Shown here one piece after another: positions 35,311-44,636 of a stretch of DNA of 64,000 nucleotides; within the stretch, counting starts at the first letter, position 1, and each line of letters starts with the position of its first letter. The stretch is taken from contig NZ_QLSU01000029.1 in assembly GCF_003268775.1 (NCBI RefSeq), forward strand, positions 53,469-117,468. The letters are read 5' to 3'. Position numbers and translations under genes: made by a program. The DNA is from Paraburkholderia unamae. Its GTDB lineage: Bacteria; Pseudomonadota; Gammaproteobacteria; Burkholderiales; Burkholderiaceae. The notes under the pieces were generated by a model. It had not been told where the DNA came from, made no database searches, and saw only the letters and a program-made list of their open reading frames with translations.

Positions 35311-38300
35311 ATGTCCGATATCGCCGCATCCTCGCACTCCCCGTCCCCCGTCGCCGTCGTCAAGCCGGGGCAGCGCTACGCATTCGACGGCACGCACGGC
35401 TCGTCCGACGCGCTCCTGATCGCCCGCTACCGCGAGGCCGCGCTCGCCGGCGCCGCGCGTGCTCCGCTGCTGGCCGTGATCTGCGCGAGCGCTGTGGACG
35501 CCCAACGGCTCGCCCAGGAGATCCCGTTCTTCGCCCCGCAGGCGCGCGTGCGCCTGCTGCCCGACTGGGAAACGCTGCCGTACGACACGTTCTCGCCGCA
35601 CCAGGATCTCGTCTCCGAGCGCCTCGCCACGCTGCATGATCTCGGCGAGGGCCGCTGCGACATCCTCATCGTCCCGGCCACCACGGCGCTCTACCGCATG
35701 CCGCCCGCGTCGTTCCTGGCGGCCTATACGTTCTCGTTCTCGCAGGGCGAACGGCTCGACGAAGCGAAGCTCAAGTCGCAACTCACGCTCGCGGGCTACG
35801 AGCACGTGAGCCAGGTGGTGCGGCCCGGCGAGTACTGCGTGCGCGGCTCGCTCATCGACCTCTTTCCGATGGGCTCGCCGCTGCCCTACCGTCTCGACCT
35901 GTTCGACGACCAGGTCGACTCGATCCGCGCTTTCGACCCGGACAGCCAGCGCAGCCTCTACCCCGTGAAGGACGTGCGCCTGTTGCCGGGCCGCGAATTT
36001 CCCTTCGACGAAGCGTCGCGCACGGCGTTTCGCAGCCGCTGGCGCGAGGTCTTCGAAGGCGACCCGAGCCGCGCGACGATCTACAAGGACATCGGCAACG
36101 GCGTGCCCTCGGCCGGTATCGAATACTATCTGCCGCTCTTCTTCGAGGAGACGGCCACGCTGTTCCACTACCTGCCGGAAAACGCGCAGCTGGTGTTCTC
36201 GGGCGACCTCGACGCCTCGATCCGCCGCTTCACCAACGACACGAAGCAGCGCCACAGCTTCCTCTCGCACGACCGCGAGCGGCCGATCCTGGAGCCGCAG
36301 CGCCTCTTCCTGACCGACGAGGACTTCTTCACGTTCGCGAAGCCGTTCGCGCGCCTCGTGCTGCCGGCCACAAGCGAAGGCGGCTGGGCCACGGCGCTGC
36401 CGAGCCTTGCGATCGACCGTCACGCCGACGACCCGCTCGCCGCGCTGCGCGCCTACCTCGACACGACGAAAAACCGCGTGCTGTTCGCGGTGGAATCGGC
36501 GGGCCGGCGCGAAACCATCGCCCAGTTGCTCGCCGATAATCACCTGCGCCCCACGGGCGCGGACAGTTTCGAGGACTGGCTCACCGGCGACGAGCGTTTC
36601 GTGCTCGGCGTCGCGCCGCTGACCACGGGCTTCTCGCTGCCGGGCGAGGCGCTCGCCATCATTACCGAAAGCGAGCTTTACGGGCCGCTCGCGCGCCGCG
36701 CGGGACGCCGCCGCCAGGAACAGGCGAGCAACGTCGATTCGATGGTGCGCGACCTCTCCGAGCTGAAAGTGGGCGACCCGGTCGTGCACGCGCAGCACGG
36801 CATCGGCCGCTATCACGGCCTCGTGACGATGGACCTCGGCGAAGGCGATACCGAGTTCCTGCACCTCGAATACGCGAACGGCAGCAAGCTCTACGTGCCG
36901 GTTTCGCAGTTGCATGTGATTTCGCGTTACAGCGGCGCCGATCCCGACAGCGCCCCGCTGCACGCGCTCGGCTCGGGCCAGTGGGAAAAGGCGCGCCGCA
37001 AGGCCGCGCAGCAGATCCGCGACACGGCCGCCGAGCTGTTGAACCTCTACGCGCGCCGCGCCGCGCGCGAAGGCCACGCGTTCAAGCTCGATCCGCGCGA
37101 CTACGTGAAGTTCGCGGAAAGCTTCGGCTTCGAGGAAACACCGGACCAGGCCGCGGCGATCGCCGCCGTGATCGGTGATATGACGAGCGGCAAGCCGATG
37201 GACCGCCTCGTGTGCGGCGACGTGGGCTTCGGCAAGACGGAAGTGGCGTTGCGCGCGGCGTTCATCGCCGTGATGGGCGGCAAGCAGGTGGCGATTCTCT
37301 CGCCCACCACGCTGCTCGCCGAGCAGCACACGCAAACCTTCACGGACCGTTTCTCCGAGTGGCCCGTGCGCATTGCCGAGCTGTCGCGCTTCAAGACCGC
37401 GAAGGAAGTGAGCGGCGCGATCCAGCAGATCAACGACGGCACCGTCGACATCGTGATCGGCACGCACAAGCTGCTGTCGTCCGACGTGCAGTTCAAGCGC
37501 CTCGGTCTCGTGATCATCGACGAGGAGCACCGTTTCGGCGTGCGCCAGAAGGAAGCGCTCAAGGCGCTGCGCGCCGAAGTGGACGTGCTCACGCTCACCG
37601 CCACGCCGATTCCGCGTACGCTCGGCATGGCGCTCGAAGGCCTGCGCGACTTCTCCGTGATCGCGACCGCGCCGCAAAAGCGCCTCGCCATCAAGACCTT
37701 CGTGCGCCGCGAGGAAGACAGCGTGATTCGCGAGGCCATGCTGCGCGAACTCAAGCGCGGCGGCCAGGTGTACTTCCTGCACAACGAAGTGGAGACCATC
37801 GAGAACCGCCGCGCGATGCTCGAAGCGCTGGTGCCCGAAGCGCGCATCGCGGTGGCGCACGGCCAGATGCACGAGCGCGAGCTCGAAACCGTGATGCGCG
37901 ATTTCGTGGGGCAACGCGCGAACGTGCTGCTGTGTACGACGATCATCGAGACCGGCATCGACGTGCCGACCGCGAACACGATCCTCATCCATCGATCCGA
38001 CAAGTTCGGTCTCGCCCAGTTGCACCAGTTGCGCGGCCGCGTCGGGCGCTCGCACCACCAGGCGTACGCGTATTTGCTCGTGCACGATCCGCAAGGGCTC
38101 ACGAAGCAGGCGCAGCGCCGTCTGGAGGCGATTCAGCAGATGGAAGAACTCGGTTCGGGCTTCTATCTGGCGATGCACGATCTGGAGATTCGCGGCACGG
38201 GCGAAGTGCTCGGCGACAAGCAGTCGGGCGAGATCCAGGAGATCGGCTTCCAGCTCTACACGGACATGCTCAACGACGCCGTGAAAGCGCTCAAGGACGG

Positions 38301-38790
38301 CCGTGAGCCCGATCTGAACGCGCCGCTCGCGGCGACGACGGAGATCAACCTGCACGCGCCTGCCATCCTGCCTGCCGACTATTGCGGCGACGTGCAGGAG
38401 CGCCTGTCGCTCTACAAGCGCCTTGCGAACTGCGAGCACGACGATTCGATCGACGGCATTCAGGAGGAGCTGATCGACCGCTTCGGCAAGATGCCGCCGC
38501 AGGCGCACGCGCTGATCGAAACGCATCGGCTGCGACTGGCGGCCAAGCCGCTCGGCATCACGAAGATCGATGCGGGCGAAGCCGTGATCGGCTTGCAGTT
38601 CGTGCCGAATCCGCCCGTGGACGCCATGCGCATCATCGAGATGGTGCAGAAGCACAAGCACATCAAGCTCGCGGGCCAGGACAAGCTGCGCATAGAAACG
38701 CGCAGCCCCGACCTCGCGGTGCGCGTGGCCACCGTGAAGGAGACGTTGCGCGCGCTCGGCGCGCCCAATCGCGCGAGCGCTGCGCGCTAA
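35311..38790 (+). CDS. mfd: Transcription-repair coupling factor Mfd
   Basis: Translocase that removes stalled RNA polymerase and recruits UvrA. 1159 residues, full length. The N-terminal UvrB-homology module contains LLPDWETLPYDTFSPHQDLVSERL. The RNA-polymerase-interacting domain starts at LKVGDPVVHAQHGIGRYHGL. The RecG-like helicase has Walker A CGDVGFGKTEVALRAAF, DEEH box IIDEEHRFGV and LTATPIPRTLGMAL. The TRG motif and the C-terminal regulatory domain run to the end. I chose the ATG at 35311; a TTG at 35269 is less likely. It ends at a strong terminator. Confidence 0.97.
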   Translation: MSDIAASSHSPSPVAVVKPGQRYAFDGTHGSSDALLIARYREAALAGAARAPLLAVICASAVDAQRLAQEIPFFAPQARVRLLPDWETLPYDTFSPHQDLVSERLATLHDLGEGRCDILIVPATTALYRMPPASFLAAYTFSFSQGERLDEAKLKSQLTLAGYEHVSQVVRPGEYCVRGSLIDLFPMGSPLPYRLDLFDDQVDSIRAFDPDSQRSLYPVKDVRLLPGREFPFDEASRTAFRSRWREVFEGDPSRATIYKDIGNGVPSAGIEYYLPLFFEETATLFHYLPENAQLVFSGDLDASIRRFTNDTKQRHSFLSHDRERPILEPQRLFLTDEDFFTFAKPFARLVLPATSEGGWATALPSLAIDRHADDPLAALRAYLDTTKNRVLFAVESAGRRETIAQLLADNHLRPTGADSFEDWLTGDERFVLGVAPLTTGFSLPGEALAIITESELYGPLARRAGRRRQEQASNVDSMVRDLSELKVGDPVVHAQHGIGRYHGLVTMDLGEGDTEFLHLEYANGSKLYVPVSQLHVISRYSGADPDSAPLHALGSGQWEKARRKAAQQIRDTAAELLNLYARRAAREGHAFKLDPRDYVKFAESFGFEETPDQAAAIAAVIGDMTSGKPMDRLVCGDVGFGKTEVALRAAFIAVMGGKQVAILSPTTLLAEQHTQTFTDRFSEWPVRIAELSRFKTAKEVSGAIQQINDGTVDIVIGTHKLLSSDVQFKRLGLVIIDEEHRFGVRQKEALKALRAEVDVLTLTATPIPRTLGMALEGLRDFSVIATAPQKRLAIKTFVRREEDSVIREAMLRELKRGGQVYFLHNEVETIENRRAMLEALVPEARIAVAHGQMHERELETVMRDFVGQRANVLLCTTIIETGIDVPTANTILIHRSDKFGLAQLHQLRGRVGRSHHQAYAYLLVHDPQGLTKQAQRRLEAIQQMEELGSGFYLAMHDLEIRGTGEVLGDKQSGEIQEIGFQLYTDMLNDAVKALKDGREPDLNAPLAATTEINLHAPAILPADYCGDVQERLSLYKRLANCEHDDSIDGIQEELIDRFGKMPPQAHALIETHRLRLAAKPLGITKIDAGEAVIGLQFVPNPPVDAMRIIEMVQKHKHIKLAGQDKLRIETRSPDLAVRVATVKETLRALGAPNRASAAR

Positions 38791-38821
38791 GGTCCCGGCA
38801 CGCCTTCCCGACGCCCACCCG

Positions 38822-38857
38822 ACGCCCGCGCGGATCGCCTTCCGCGCGGGCGTTTTC
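38822..38857 (+). terminator. Intrinsic terminator of mfd
   Basis: Perfect 13-bp stem ACGCCCGCGCGGA/TCCGCGCGGGCGT, 6-nt loop, then TTTT. It lies 31 nt after the mfd stop. Confidence 0.88.
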
Positions 38858-38984
38858 ACGTGATGTTGCAGCGCGCCATGCTGGTGGCCGGCGAGCGCTC
38901 CGGGAAGCCACACACTGCCGGTCGCTTTGGCTTGCCACATTCTTTTTGGGTAAGATGAAGAATACAAGCAAGCTGGAGTCCAAC

Positions 38985-40208
38985 ATGTCCCACGCCGCTG
39001 AAACAGCGCAGTCTTCCACGCAGTTCGCCTCCGTTCCCGCCTCGCTCCCCTGGGTTACCCGCCTCGTTTCGATGGATACGGTCAGCCGTCATCCGAATCT
39101 CGGCCTGATCGAGACGGTGCGCGACGATCTGCGCGCGCGCGGCATCGAATCGACGCTCACCTATGGCCGCGACGGCAAGTGGGCCAACCTGTTCGCCACG
39201 ATCCCCGCCCATGACGGCGAAACGAACGGCGGCATCGTGCTCTCGGGCCACACCGACGTGGTGCCCGTGGACGGCCAGAAGTGGGACAGCGACCCGTTCA
39301 AGCCCGAGATCCGCGACGGGCTGCTCTACGGCCGCGGCACCTGCGACATGAAGGGCTTTATCGGCGCGGCGCTCACGCTGTTGCCCGAAATCCAGCAGAC
39401 GAAACTCGCCAAGCCCCTGCACCTCGCGCTCTCGTTCGACGAGGAAGTGGGCTGCGTGGGCGCGCCGCTCATGATCGAGGAACTCGTGAAGCGCGGCGTG
39501 AAGCCCGAAGGCTGCATCGTGGGCGAACCCACGAGCATGCGCCCCATCGTGGCGCACAAGGGCATCAACGCGTACCAGTGCTGCGTGCGCGGCCAGGCCG
39601 CGCATTCGTCGCTCACGCCGCGCGGCCTCAACGCCATCGAATACGCGGCGCGCCTCATTTGCTATATCCGCGACATGGCCGACGAGTTCCGCGCCAACGG
39701 CCCCTTCGACGAGCTTTACGACGTGCCGTTCACGACCGCGCAAACCAGCACGATCGAAGGCGGCAACGCCATCAACACGGTGCCGGCGGAATGCCGCTTT
39801 GCGTTCGAGTTCCGCAATCTGCCGACGCTCGACCCCGAGACGATCTTCGCGCGCATCGAGCAGTACGCGCGCGAAACGCTCGTGCCGAAGATGCAGCGCG
39901 AGCACGCGGCGGGCGCGATCGAATTTACGAAGATCGCAGCCGCCCCCGGCCTCGACGCCACCGAGCAGGCCGCGATCACGCAGCTCGTGCGTGCGCTCAC
40001 CGCCGACGACGCGCGCCGCAAGGTTGCGTACGGCACCGAGGCGGGCCTCTTCGCGCGCGCGGGCATTCCGAGCGTGGTGTGCGGCCCCGGCGACATCCAG
40101 CAGGCGCACAAGCCCAACGAATACGTGTCGCTCGAACAGCTCGCGGCCTGCGAAGGTTTCCTGCGCAAGCTCGTGCACGGCCTGTCCGTCGAAGCCCAGG
40201 CACGATAA
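38985..40208 (+). CDS. argE: Acetylornithine deacetylase
   Basis: Zinc hydrolase that releases ornithine from N-acetylornithine. 407 residues of the M20 family. Metal-binding motifs are LSGHTDVVPVDG near 87-98 (His, Asp), YGRGTCDMKGF near 120 (bridging Asp), FDEEVGCVGA near 155 (catalytic Glu pair) and a late His in IQQAHKPNEYV. The dimerisation lid lies between. I chose the ATG at 38985, which has GGAG 8 nt upstream; an in-frame ATG ten codons earlier has no ribosome site. The dehydratase-like gene starts 21 nt after its stop. Confidence 0.95.
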   Translation: MSHAAETAQSSTQFASVPASLPWVTRLVSMDTVSRHPNLGLIETVRDDLRARGIESTLTYGRDGKWANLFATIPAHDGETNGGIVLSGHTDVVPVDGQKWDSDPFKPEIRDGLLYGRGTCDMKGFIGAALTLLPEIQQTKLAKPLHLALSFDEEVGCVGAPLMIEELVKRGVKPEGCIVGEPTSMRPIVAHKGINAYQCCVRGQAAHSSLTPRGLNAIEYAARLICYIRDMADEFRANGPFDELYDVPFTTAQTSTIEGGNAINTVPAECRFAFEFRNLPTLDPETIFARIEQYARETLVPKMQREHAAGAIEFTKIAAAPGLDATEQAAITQLVRALTADDARRKVAYGTEAGLFARAGIPSVVCGPGDIQQAHKPNEYVSLEQLAACEGFLRKLVHGLSVEAQAR

Positions 40209-40229
40209 CCACGCCGCACGCGCACCGCC

Positions 40230-41240
40230 ATGTCCACCGCCACGCCGCTGCCCACCAGCCACACGATAGACGGTGAGGCGATCCCCACGCTCGACGAGAT
40301 CGCCTCGCAGCATTTCGCCCTCGCGCCGTGGGTGCTGCGCACCCCGGTGTTCGACCGCCATGATCTGTCGACGCTCGAAGCGACGCTCGTGAACTTCAAG
40401 TTCGAACTGCTGCAATCGAGCGGCAGCTTCAAGGTGCGCGGCGCGTTCACGCATCTGCTCGCGCTCGACGCCGCGCAACGCAGCGCGGGCATCACCTGCG
40501 TCTCGGGCGGCAATCACGCCATCGCGGTCGCGTATGCGGCCATGCGTCTCGGCATCAGTGCGAAGGTCGTGCTCTTTCGCACCGCGAGCGAGGCGCGCGT
40601 CGCGCAATGCCGGCGCTTTGGCGCGGAAATCGTCATGGCGGGCAACAGCAGCGAGGCGTTCGACATCGTGCGCCGTATCGAGACCGACGAGGGACGCTAT
40701 TTCGTGCATCCGTTCAACGGCTACCGCACAGTGCTCGGCACGGCCACGCTCGGCTACGAATGGGCCACCCAGGCGCCCGACCTCGACGCCGTGGTCGTGC
40801 CCATCGGCGGCGGCGGTCTGGCGGCGGGCGTCTCCACGGCGCTGCGGCTCGCGAATCCGCGCGTGCATGTGTATGGCGTGGAGCCCGAGGGCTCGGACGT
40901 GATGAGCCGCAGCTTCGCCGCGAACCACACCGTGCGCATGTCCCATATGCACTCGATCGCCGACTCGGTCATGGCGCCGCACACGGAGCAATACAGCTAT
41001 ACGCTGTGCCGCCGCCATATCGAGCGCGTCGTCACCGTTTCCGACGACGACATGCGCCGCGCGATGCGCGTGCTCTTCGAGCAACTGAAGCTCGCCGTCG
41101 AACCGGCTTGCGCCGCGGCCACGGCAGGCCTGCTCGGGCCGCTGCGCGACACGCTGCAAGGCAAGCGCGTGGGCGTGCTGCTGTGCGGCACCAACACCGA
41201 CCCCGACGCATTCCACTCGCACCTCTCGCTTGCACACTGA
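40230..41240 (+). CDS. PLP-dependent threonine/serine dehydratase-family protein
   Basis: Fold-type II PLP enzyme, 336 residues. The PLP lysine is Lys68 in QSSGSFKVRGAF. The phosphate/Asn motif is CVSGGNHAIAVA, where most relatives have SxGNHaQ. The tetraglycine loop is IGGGGLAAGVS near 192, and VGVLLCGTNTD ends the core. No ACT regulatory domain is present, so it is catabolic-type or has another amino-acid substrate. Threonine/serine deamination is likely; other beta-elimination or racemase roles are possible. It is tightly linked to argE. Confidence 0.88.
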   Translation: MSTATPLPTSHTIDGEAIPTLDEIASQHFALAPWVLRTPVFDRHDLSTLEATLVNFKFELLQSSGSFKVRGAFTHLLALDAAQRSAGITCVSGGNHAIAVAYAAMRLGISAKVVLFRTASEARVAQCRRFGAEIVMAGNSSEAFDIVRRIETDEGRYFVHPFNGYRTVLGTATLGYEWATQAPDLDAVVVPIGGGGLAAGVSTALRLANPRVHVYGVEPEGSDVMSRSFAANHTVRMSHMHSIADSVMAPHTEQYSYTLCRRHIERVVTVSDDDMRRAMRVLFEQLKLAVEPACAAATAGLLGPLRDTLQGKRVGVLLCGTNTDPDAFHSHLSLAH

Positions 41241-41443
41241 GGCGCACCGAGTCACATCGAGCGCGCCCGGCAGGCATGCCGCGTGCGCGTGCCCGGACTT
41301 CGCCGCCGGCCCTGGCCAACGCGCTCGGCAAAACGTCAGGGAATGTCAAACTGCTACCGCAATACGGACGCGTTCGCTATGATTGCGCCAATACGTCGTT
41401 TTGACCCCAGCCCCGTGCTGCGCCATTCAGGGAGAGCCCGCTC

Positions 41444-41890
41444 ATGAGCATCGTCCAGGAGTTCAAGGAATTCGCCGTCAAAGGCAACGTGATGGATCTT
41501 GCCGTCGGTGTGATCATCGGCGGCGCGTTCTCGAGCATTGTCAACTCCATCGTCAAGGATCTCATCATGCCGGTCATCGGCGTGATCACGGGCGGCCTCG
41601 ACTTCTCGAACATGTTCGTCCGGCTCGGCCACATTCCGGCCAGCTATAAAGGCAATCCCGAGTCGTACAAGGATTTGCAGACTGCGGGCGTGGCCGTGTT
41701 CGGCTATGGCTCGTTCATCACCGCGGTGATCAACTTCGTCATCCTCGCGTTCATCATCTTTTTGATGGTGAAATTCATCAACAAGCTGCGCAAGCCGGAA
41801 GAAGCCGCGGCCGCTGCTCCGGCGCCGACGCCCGAAGACGTGCTGCTGCTGCGCGAGATCCGCGACTCGTTGAAGAACAATCCGCGCTGA
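41444..41890 (+). CDS. mscL: Large-conductance mechanosensitive channel
   Basis: Pressure-release channel that opens under hypo-osmotic shock. 148 residues. The N-terminal amphipathic helix is MSIVQEFKEFAVKGNVMDLAVG. The pore-lining first helix VIIGGAFSSIVNSIVKDLIMPVIG follows. The second helix is YGSFITAVINFVILAFIIFLMVK, and the C-terminal bundle begins after an Ala/Pro-rich linker. GGAGAG precedes the ATG. It stands alone and ends at a terminator. Confidence 0.97.
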   Translation: MSIVQEFKEFAVKGNVMDLAVGVIIGGAFSSIVNSIVKDLIMPVIGVITGGLDFSNMFVRLGHIPASYKGNPESYKDLQTAGVAVFGYGSFITAVINFVILAFIIFLMVKFINKLRKPEEAAAAAPAPTPEDVLLLREIRDSLKNNPR

Positions 41891-41920
41891 GTCTGGTCAG
41901 CGCCCGGACGAGAGAATCCG

Positions 41921-41962
41921 GAAAAAAAGCCCGCGCCGCCGCAAGGCCGCGCGGGTTTTTTT
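41921..41962 (+). terminator. Terminator of mscL, possibly shared with the hybrid kinase gene
   Basis: A G/C-rich stem (CCCGCGC with GCGCGGG, extended by GCC/GGC) is flanked by A7 and T7. It can act on both strands between convergent genes. Confidence 0.88.
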
Positions 41963-41989
41963 CGCCCTTGCCGTGCCGCCCGGCGACGC

Positions 41990-43990
41990 TCAGGGCGCGG
42001 GGCTCGCCGCGTCCGGCCCGAACGGCGCCGCCGCGCGCGCGGCCAGCGCCTCTTCGATCAGCCGTTCGAGCTGCTCGAAGTTGACGGGCTTCGTAAGATG
42101 CGCGGTAAAGCCCGCCTCGACGCTGCGGCGCACGTCGTCTTCGGTGCCGAAACCCGTGAGCGCGATAGCCGGCGCCGACGATTGTGCCCGGAACGCACGG
42201 ATGAAATCGATGCCGGAACCGTCCGGCAAGCCAATGTCGCTCACCACGAGGTCGAAACGCATGCCGGCCGTGAGCGCCAGCGCACCGGCCACGCTGCCCG
42301 CCACCGCCACCTCGTGGCCGCTCGCGCGCATGAGTTGCGACATCACCTCGGCGGTGTCCTCGTGGTCCTCGATCAGCAGAATGTTCAATGCGCCCTCGCG
42401 GTGTGGACCACGCAGCTCGGCGGTGGCCGCCGCGCCTTCGCCCGGCACCGCGGTGGGCAGCACGATCGTGAAGGTCGCGCCGCAATGCGCGCCCGGACTT
42501 TTCGCGCTCACGCGCCCGCCATGCGCCTCGGTCAGCGCGCGCGTCACGGCAAGCCCGAGGCCGAGGCCGCCGAACTGGCGCGTGAGGTTGTGGCTGCCCT
42601 GCTCGAACGCGTGAAAGAGCTTGCCGATCTGCTCGGGCGCAATGCCGATGCCGGTGTCTTCCACCTCGATTTCCACGTGCATGCGCTCGTCGCGCGTGCG
42701 CACATAGATGTGGCCGCCGTCGGGCGTGAACTTCGCGGCGTTGCGCACGAGATTCCAGAGCATCTGTTGCAGCCGCGCGCGATCGCCGCGCACGTAGTGA
42801 TGCTGCGCGCGCAGATCCACATGGACGTCCTGCTGCTTGATCTGGATTTCGCTGTGAAAGAGTTCGAGCACCGCCTCGATGACTTCGTGCACGTCGACGG
42901 TGTCGAGCGCGAGGCTCAGTTTGCCGTTGGCCACGCGCGTGAGATCGAGCAGATCGTCGATGAGGCGCGCCTCCAGCTCGATGTTGCGGCGGATCATCAG
43001 CACGCCCGTGCGCGCGGCTTCGGGCAGCCCGTCGATCTGTTCGAGCAGGCGCGTGCCCGCGAGCACCGGCGTAAGCGGCGTGCGCAGCTCGTGCGAGAGC
43101 ATCGCGAGGAAACGGTCTTTCGCGCGATTGGCCTCCTCCGCCGCCTGGCGCGCGGCCTGCTCCGAGGCGAGCAAACGTTCGCGCTCCTCGGTTGCTTCGC
43201 GCTGCGAATCGATGTCCGTGCAACTGCCGAACCACTTGTTCACGCCGCCACGCGGGTCGCGCATCGCCACGATGCGAACGTCGAACCATCGGTACACGCC
43301 GTCATGACGGCGAATGCGCAATTCGTGGCGATAGTCGGTGGCGCCGCTGCCCACGGACCTGAGCCACGTATGGCGGATCTCCTCGCGGTCGTCGGGGTGC
43401 ACGGCATCGAGCCACGTGAGGCCTTGCGCGTCGCGCGCGTCGAGCCCCGTGTAGTCGAGCCACTGCTTCGAGAGAAAGTCGCAATTGCCGTCCGCGCCGC
43501 AGGTGAGCACGAGGTGGGGCAGCGCCTCGGATAGCGTGCGGTAGTGCTCCTCGCGATCGCGCAGCAGCAGCGCTTCGTCGGAGGCACGTTGCAGCGCGAC
43601 CTGCGAGAGCACGCGCGCCACCGCCTCCGGCAGATAGTCGAGATAGTCGCCCGACTTCGGCACCACGTCCGAGACACCTGCGCGCAGCGCGGCGATCACG
43701 CGCGACTCGTCGGTGAAGCCCGTCACGAGAATGGCGGGCACGCGCACGTCGTCGGCGCGCAGCCGGCGAAAAAAGTCGAGGCCTGTTTCGGCGCCGTCGA
43801 GCTGGTAGTCCAGCACGAGCACGTCGGGCGTATGGGCGGCGAGCAGCGCGCTCGCCTCCGTGACACCCGGGCAGGTGTCGACGCGCGCGCCGGCGCGCAG
43901 GAGCGACTTGCGGGCGAGGCGCAGGATGCCTTCGTCGTCGTCGACGACGAGCACGCGCGCACCGACCAGCATCGTGGTTGCGTCAGTCAT
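41990..43990 (-). CDS. Hybrid sensor kinase: receiver, PAS, kinase, receiver
   Basis: 666-residue soluble signalling protein. The N-terminal receiver (about 10-125) has phospho-acceptor Asp61 in DVLVLDYQL. A PAS domain with PAC extension (about 150-262) carries the WFDVRIVAMRD region. A short coiled coil leads to the DHp H-box with His300 in AMLSHELRTPLTPVL. The ATPase has NLVRNAAKFTPDG, DTGIGIAPEQ and GLGLGLAVTRAL. The C-terminal receiver has Asp585 in DLVVSDIGLPDGSG and Lys in HLTKPVNFE. No transmembrane segment is present. It is last of three signalling genes on the minus strand, 93 bp after the single-domain regulator. Confidence 0.93.
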   Translation of the reverse strand: MTDATTMLVGARVLVVDDDEGILRLARKSLLRAGARVDTCPGVTEASALLAAHTPDVLVLDYQLDGAETGLDFFRRLRADDVRVPAILVTGFTDESRVIAALRAGVSDVVPKSGDYLDYLPEAVARVLSQVALQRASDEALLLRDREEHYRTLSEALPHLVLTCGADGNCDFLSKQWLDYTGLDARDAQGLTWLDAVHPDDREEIRHTWLRSVGSGATDYRHELRIRRHDGVYRWFDVRIVAMRDPRGGVNKWFGSCTDIDSQREATEERERLLASEQAARQAAEEANRAKDRFLAMLSHELRTPLTPVLAGTRLLEQIDGLPEAARTGVLMIRRNIELEARLIDDLLDLTRVANGKLSLALDTVDVHEVIEAVLELFHSEIQIKQQDVHVDLRAQHHYVRGDRARLQQMLWNLVRNAAKFTPDGGHIYVRTRDERMHVEIEVEDTGIGIAPEQIGKLFHAFEQGSHNLTRQFGGLGLGLAVTRALTEAHGGRVSAKSPGAHCGATFTIVLPTAVPGEGAAATAELRGPHREGALNILLIEDHEDTAEVMSQLMRASGHEVAVAGSVAGALALTAGMRFDLVVSDIGLPDGSGIDFIRAFRAQSSAPAIALTGFGTEDDVRRSVEAGFTAHLTKPVNFEQLERLIEEALAARAAAPFGPDAASPAP

Positions 43991-44083
43991 GCGCGAAGCG
44001 TCCGTTCGGGCATGGGCCGCGCTTGCGGCCGTGTGGCGAGGGGTGAAGAGTCCATGCGTGATGCGTGAGTCAGTGGCAACGGA

Positions 44084-44581
44084 TCAGGGTTGGGCGAAAC
44101 GATGACCAGGCGGCAGCTTGACGACCTGGAGAAAGAAACCGAGTCGCCGAACGGCCTCGATGAATGCGTCATATTCGACCGGTTTCGTGATGTACACGTT
44201 GCAGCCGAGTTCGTAGCATCGTTCGATCTCGCGCGGGTCGTCGGTGGTCGTGAGCACGATCACGGGCACCGAGGCCGTGGCGGGCTCCGCCTTCAGGCGC
44301 CGCAGCACCTCGAAACCGTCCACGCGCGGCATGCGCAGATCGAGCAGCACGACGAAGTTGCCAAGCGCGTCGCGCGACGGATAGCGTGCGTCCCTTTGCG
44401 CGTCATTCTCCGCGCCCTGTGTGCCCGGCGCGCCGAAAAAGTAATCGAGCGCCTCCTGGCCGTCGCGAAAACGCACGAAGCCGTTCGAGATGCCCGAGCG
44501 CCGCAGGTTCCGCTCGACCAGGGTGGCATGCCCGTCGTCGTCTTCGATCAGCACGATGCTGACCTGTTCCCCGTTCTTCAT
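44084..44581 (-). CDS. Single-domain response regulator (Rcp1-like)
   Basis: 165-residue receiver with no output domain, like Rcp1 proteins that partner phytochrome-type kinases. It has the acidic pocket LIEDDDGH, phospho-acceptor Asp81 in VVLLDLRMPRVDGF, Thr in VIVLTTTDDPRE and Lys in YITKPVEYDAF. A 20-residue insert between beta2 and beta3 (about 50-72) is typical of this subfamily. It lies between the membrane kinase (55 bp upstream) and the hybrid kinase. A role as phosphotransfer shuttle between them is inferred. Confidence 0.93.
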   Translation of the reverse strand: MKNGEQVSIVLIEDDDGHATLVERNLRRSGISNGFVRFRDGQEALDYFFGAPGTQGAENDAQRDARYPSRDALGNFVVLLDLRMPRVDGFEVLRRLKAEPATASVPVIVLTTTDDPREIERCYELGCNVYITKPVEYDAFIEAVRRLGFFLQVVKLPPGHRFAQP

Positions 44582-44636
44582 CTCGACACTCCCACGTGCT
44601 GCAAGGGTCTATTGCCTGCTTGTTGAAAGGTTGCCG

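Noticed and set aside
38926..38956. Possible argE promoter with TAAGAT
   Set aside because: The only -35-like hexamers lie at 13 or 19 bp and match poorly.
35035..38967. 1310-codon open frame antisense to mfd
   Set aside because: Same codon-bias artefact; composition is Arg/Glu/Val/His-rich and mfd is unambiguous on the other strand.
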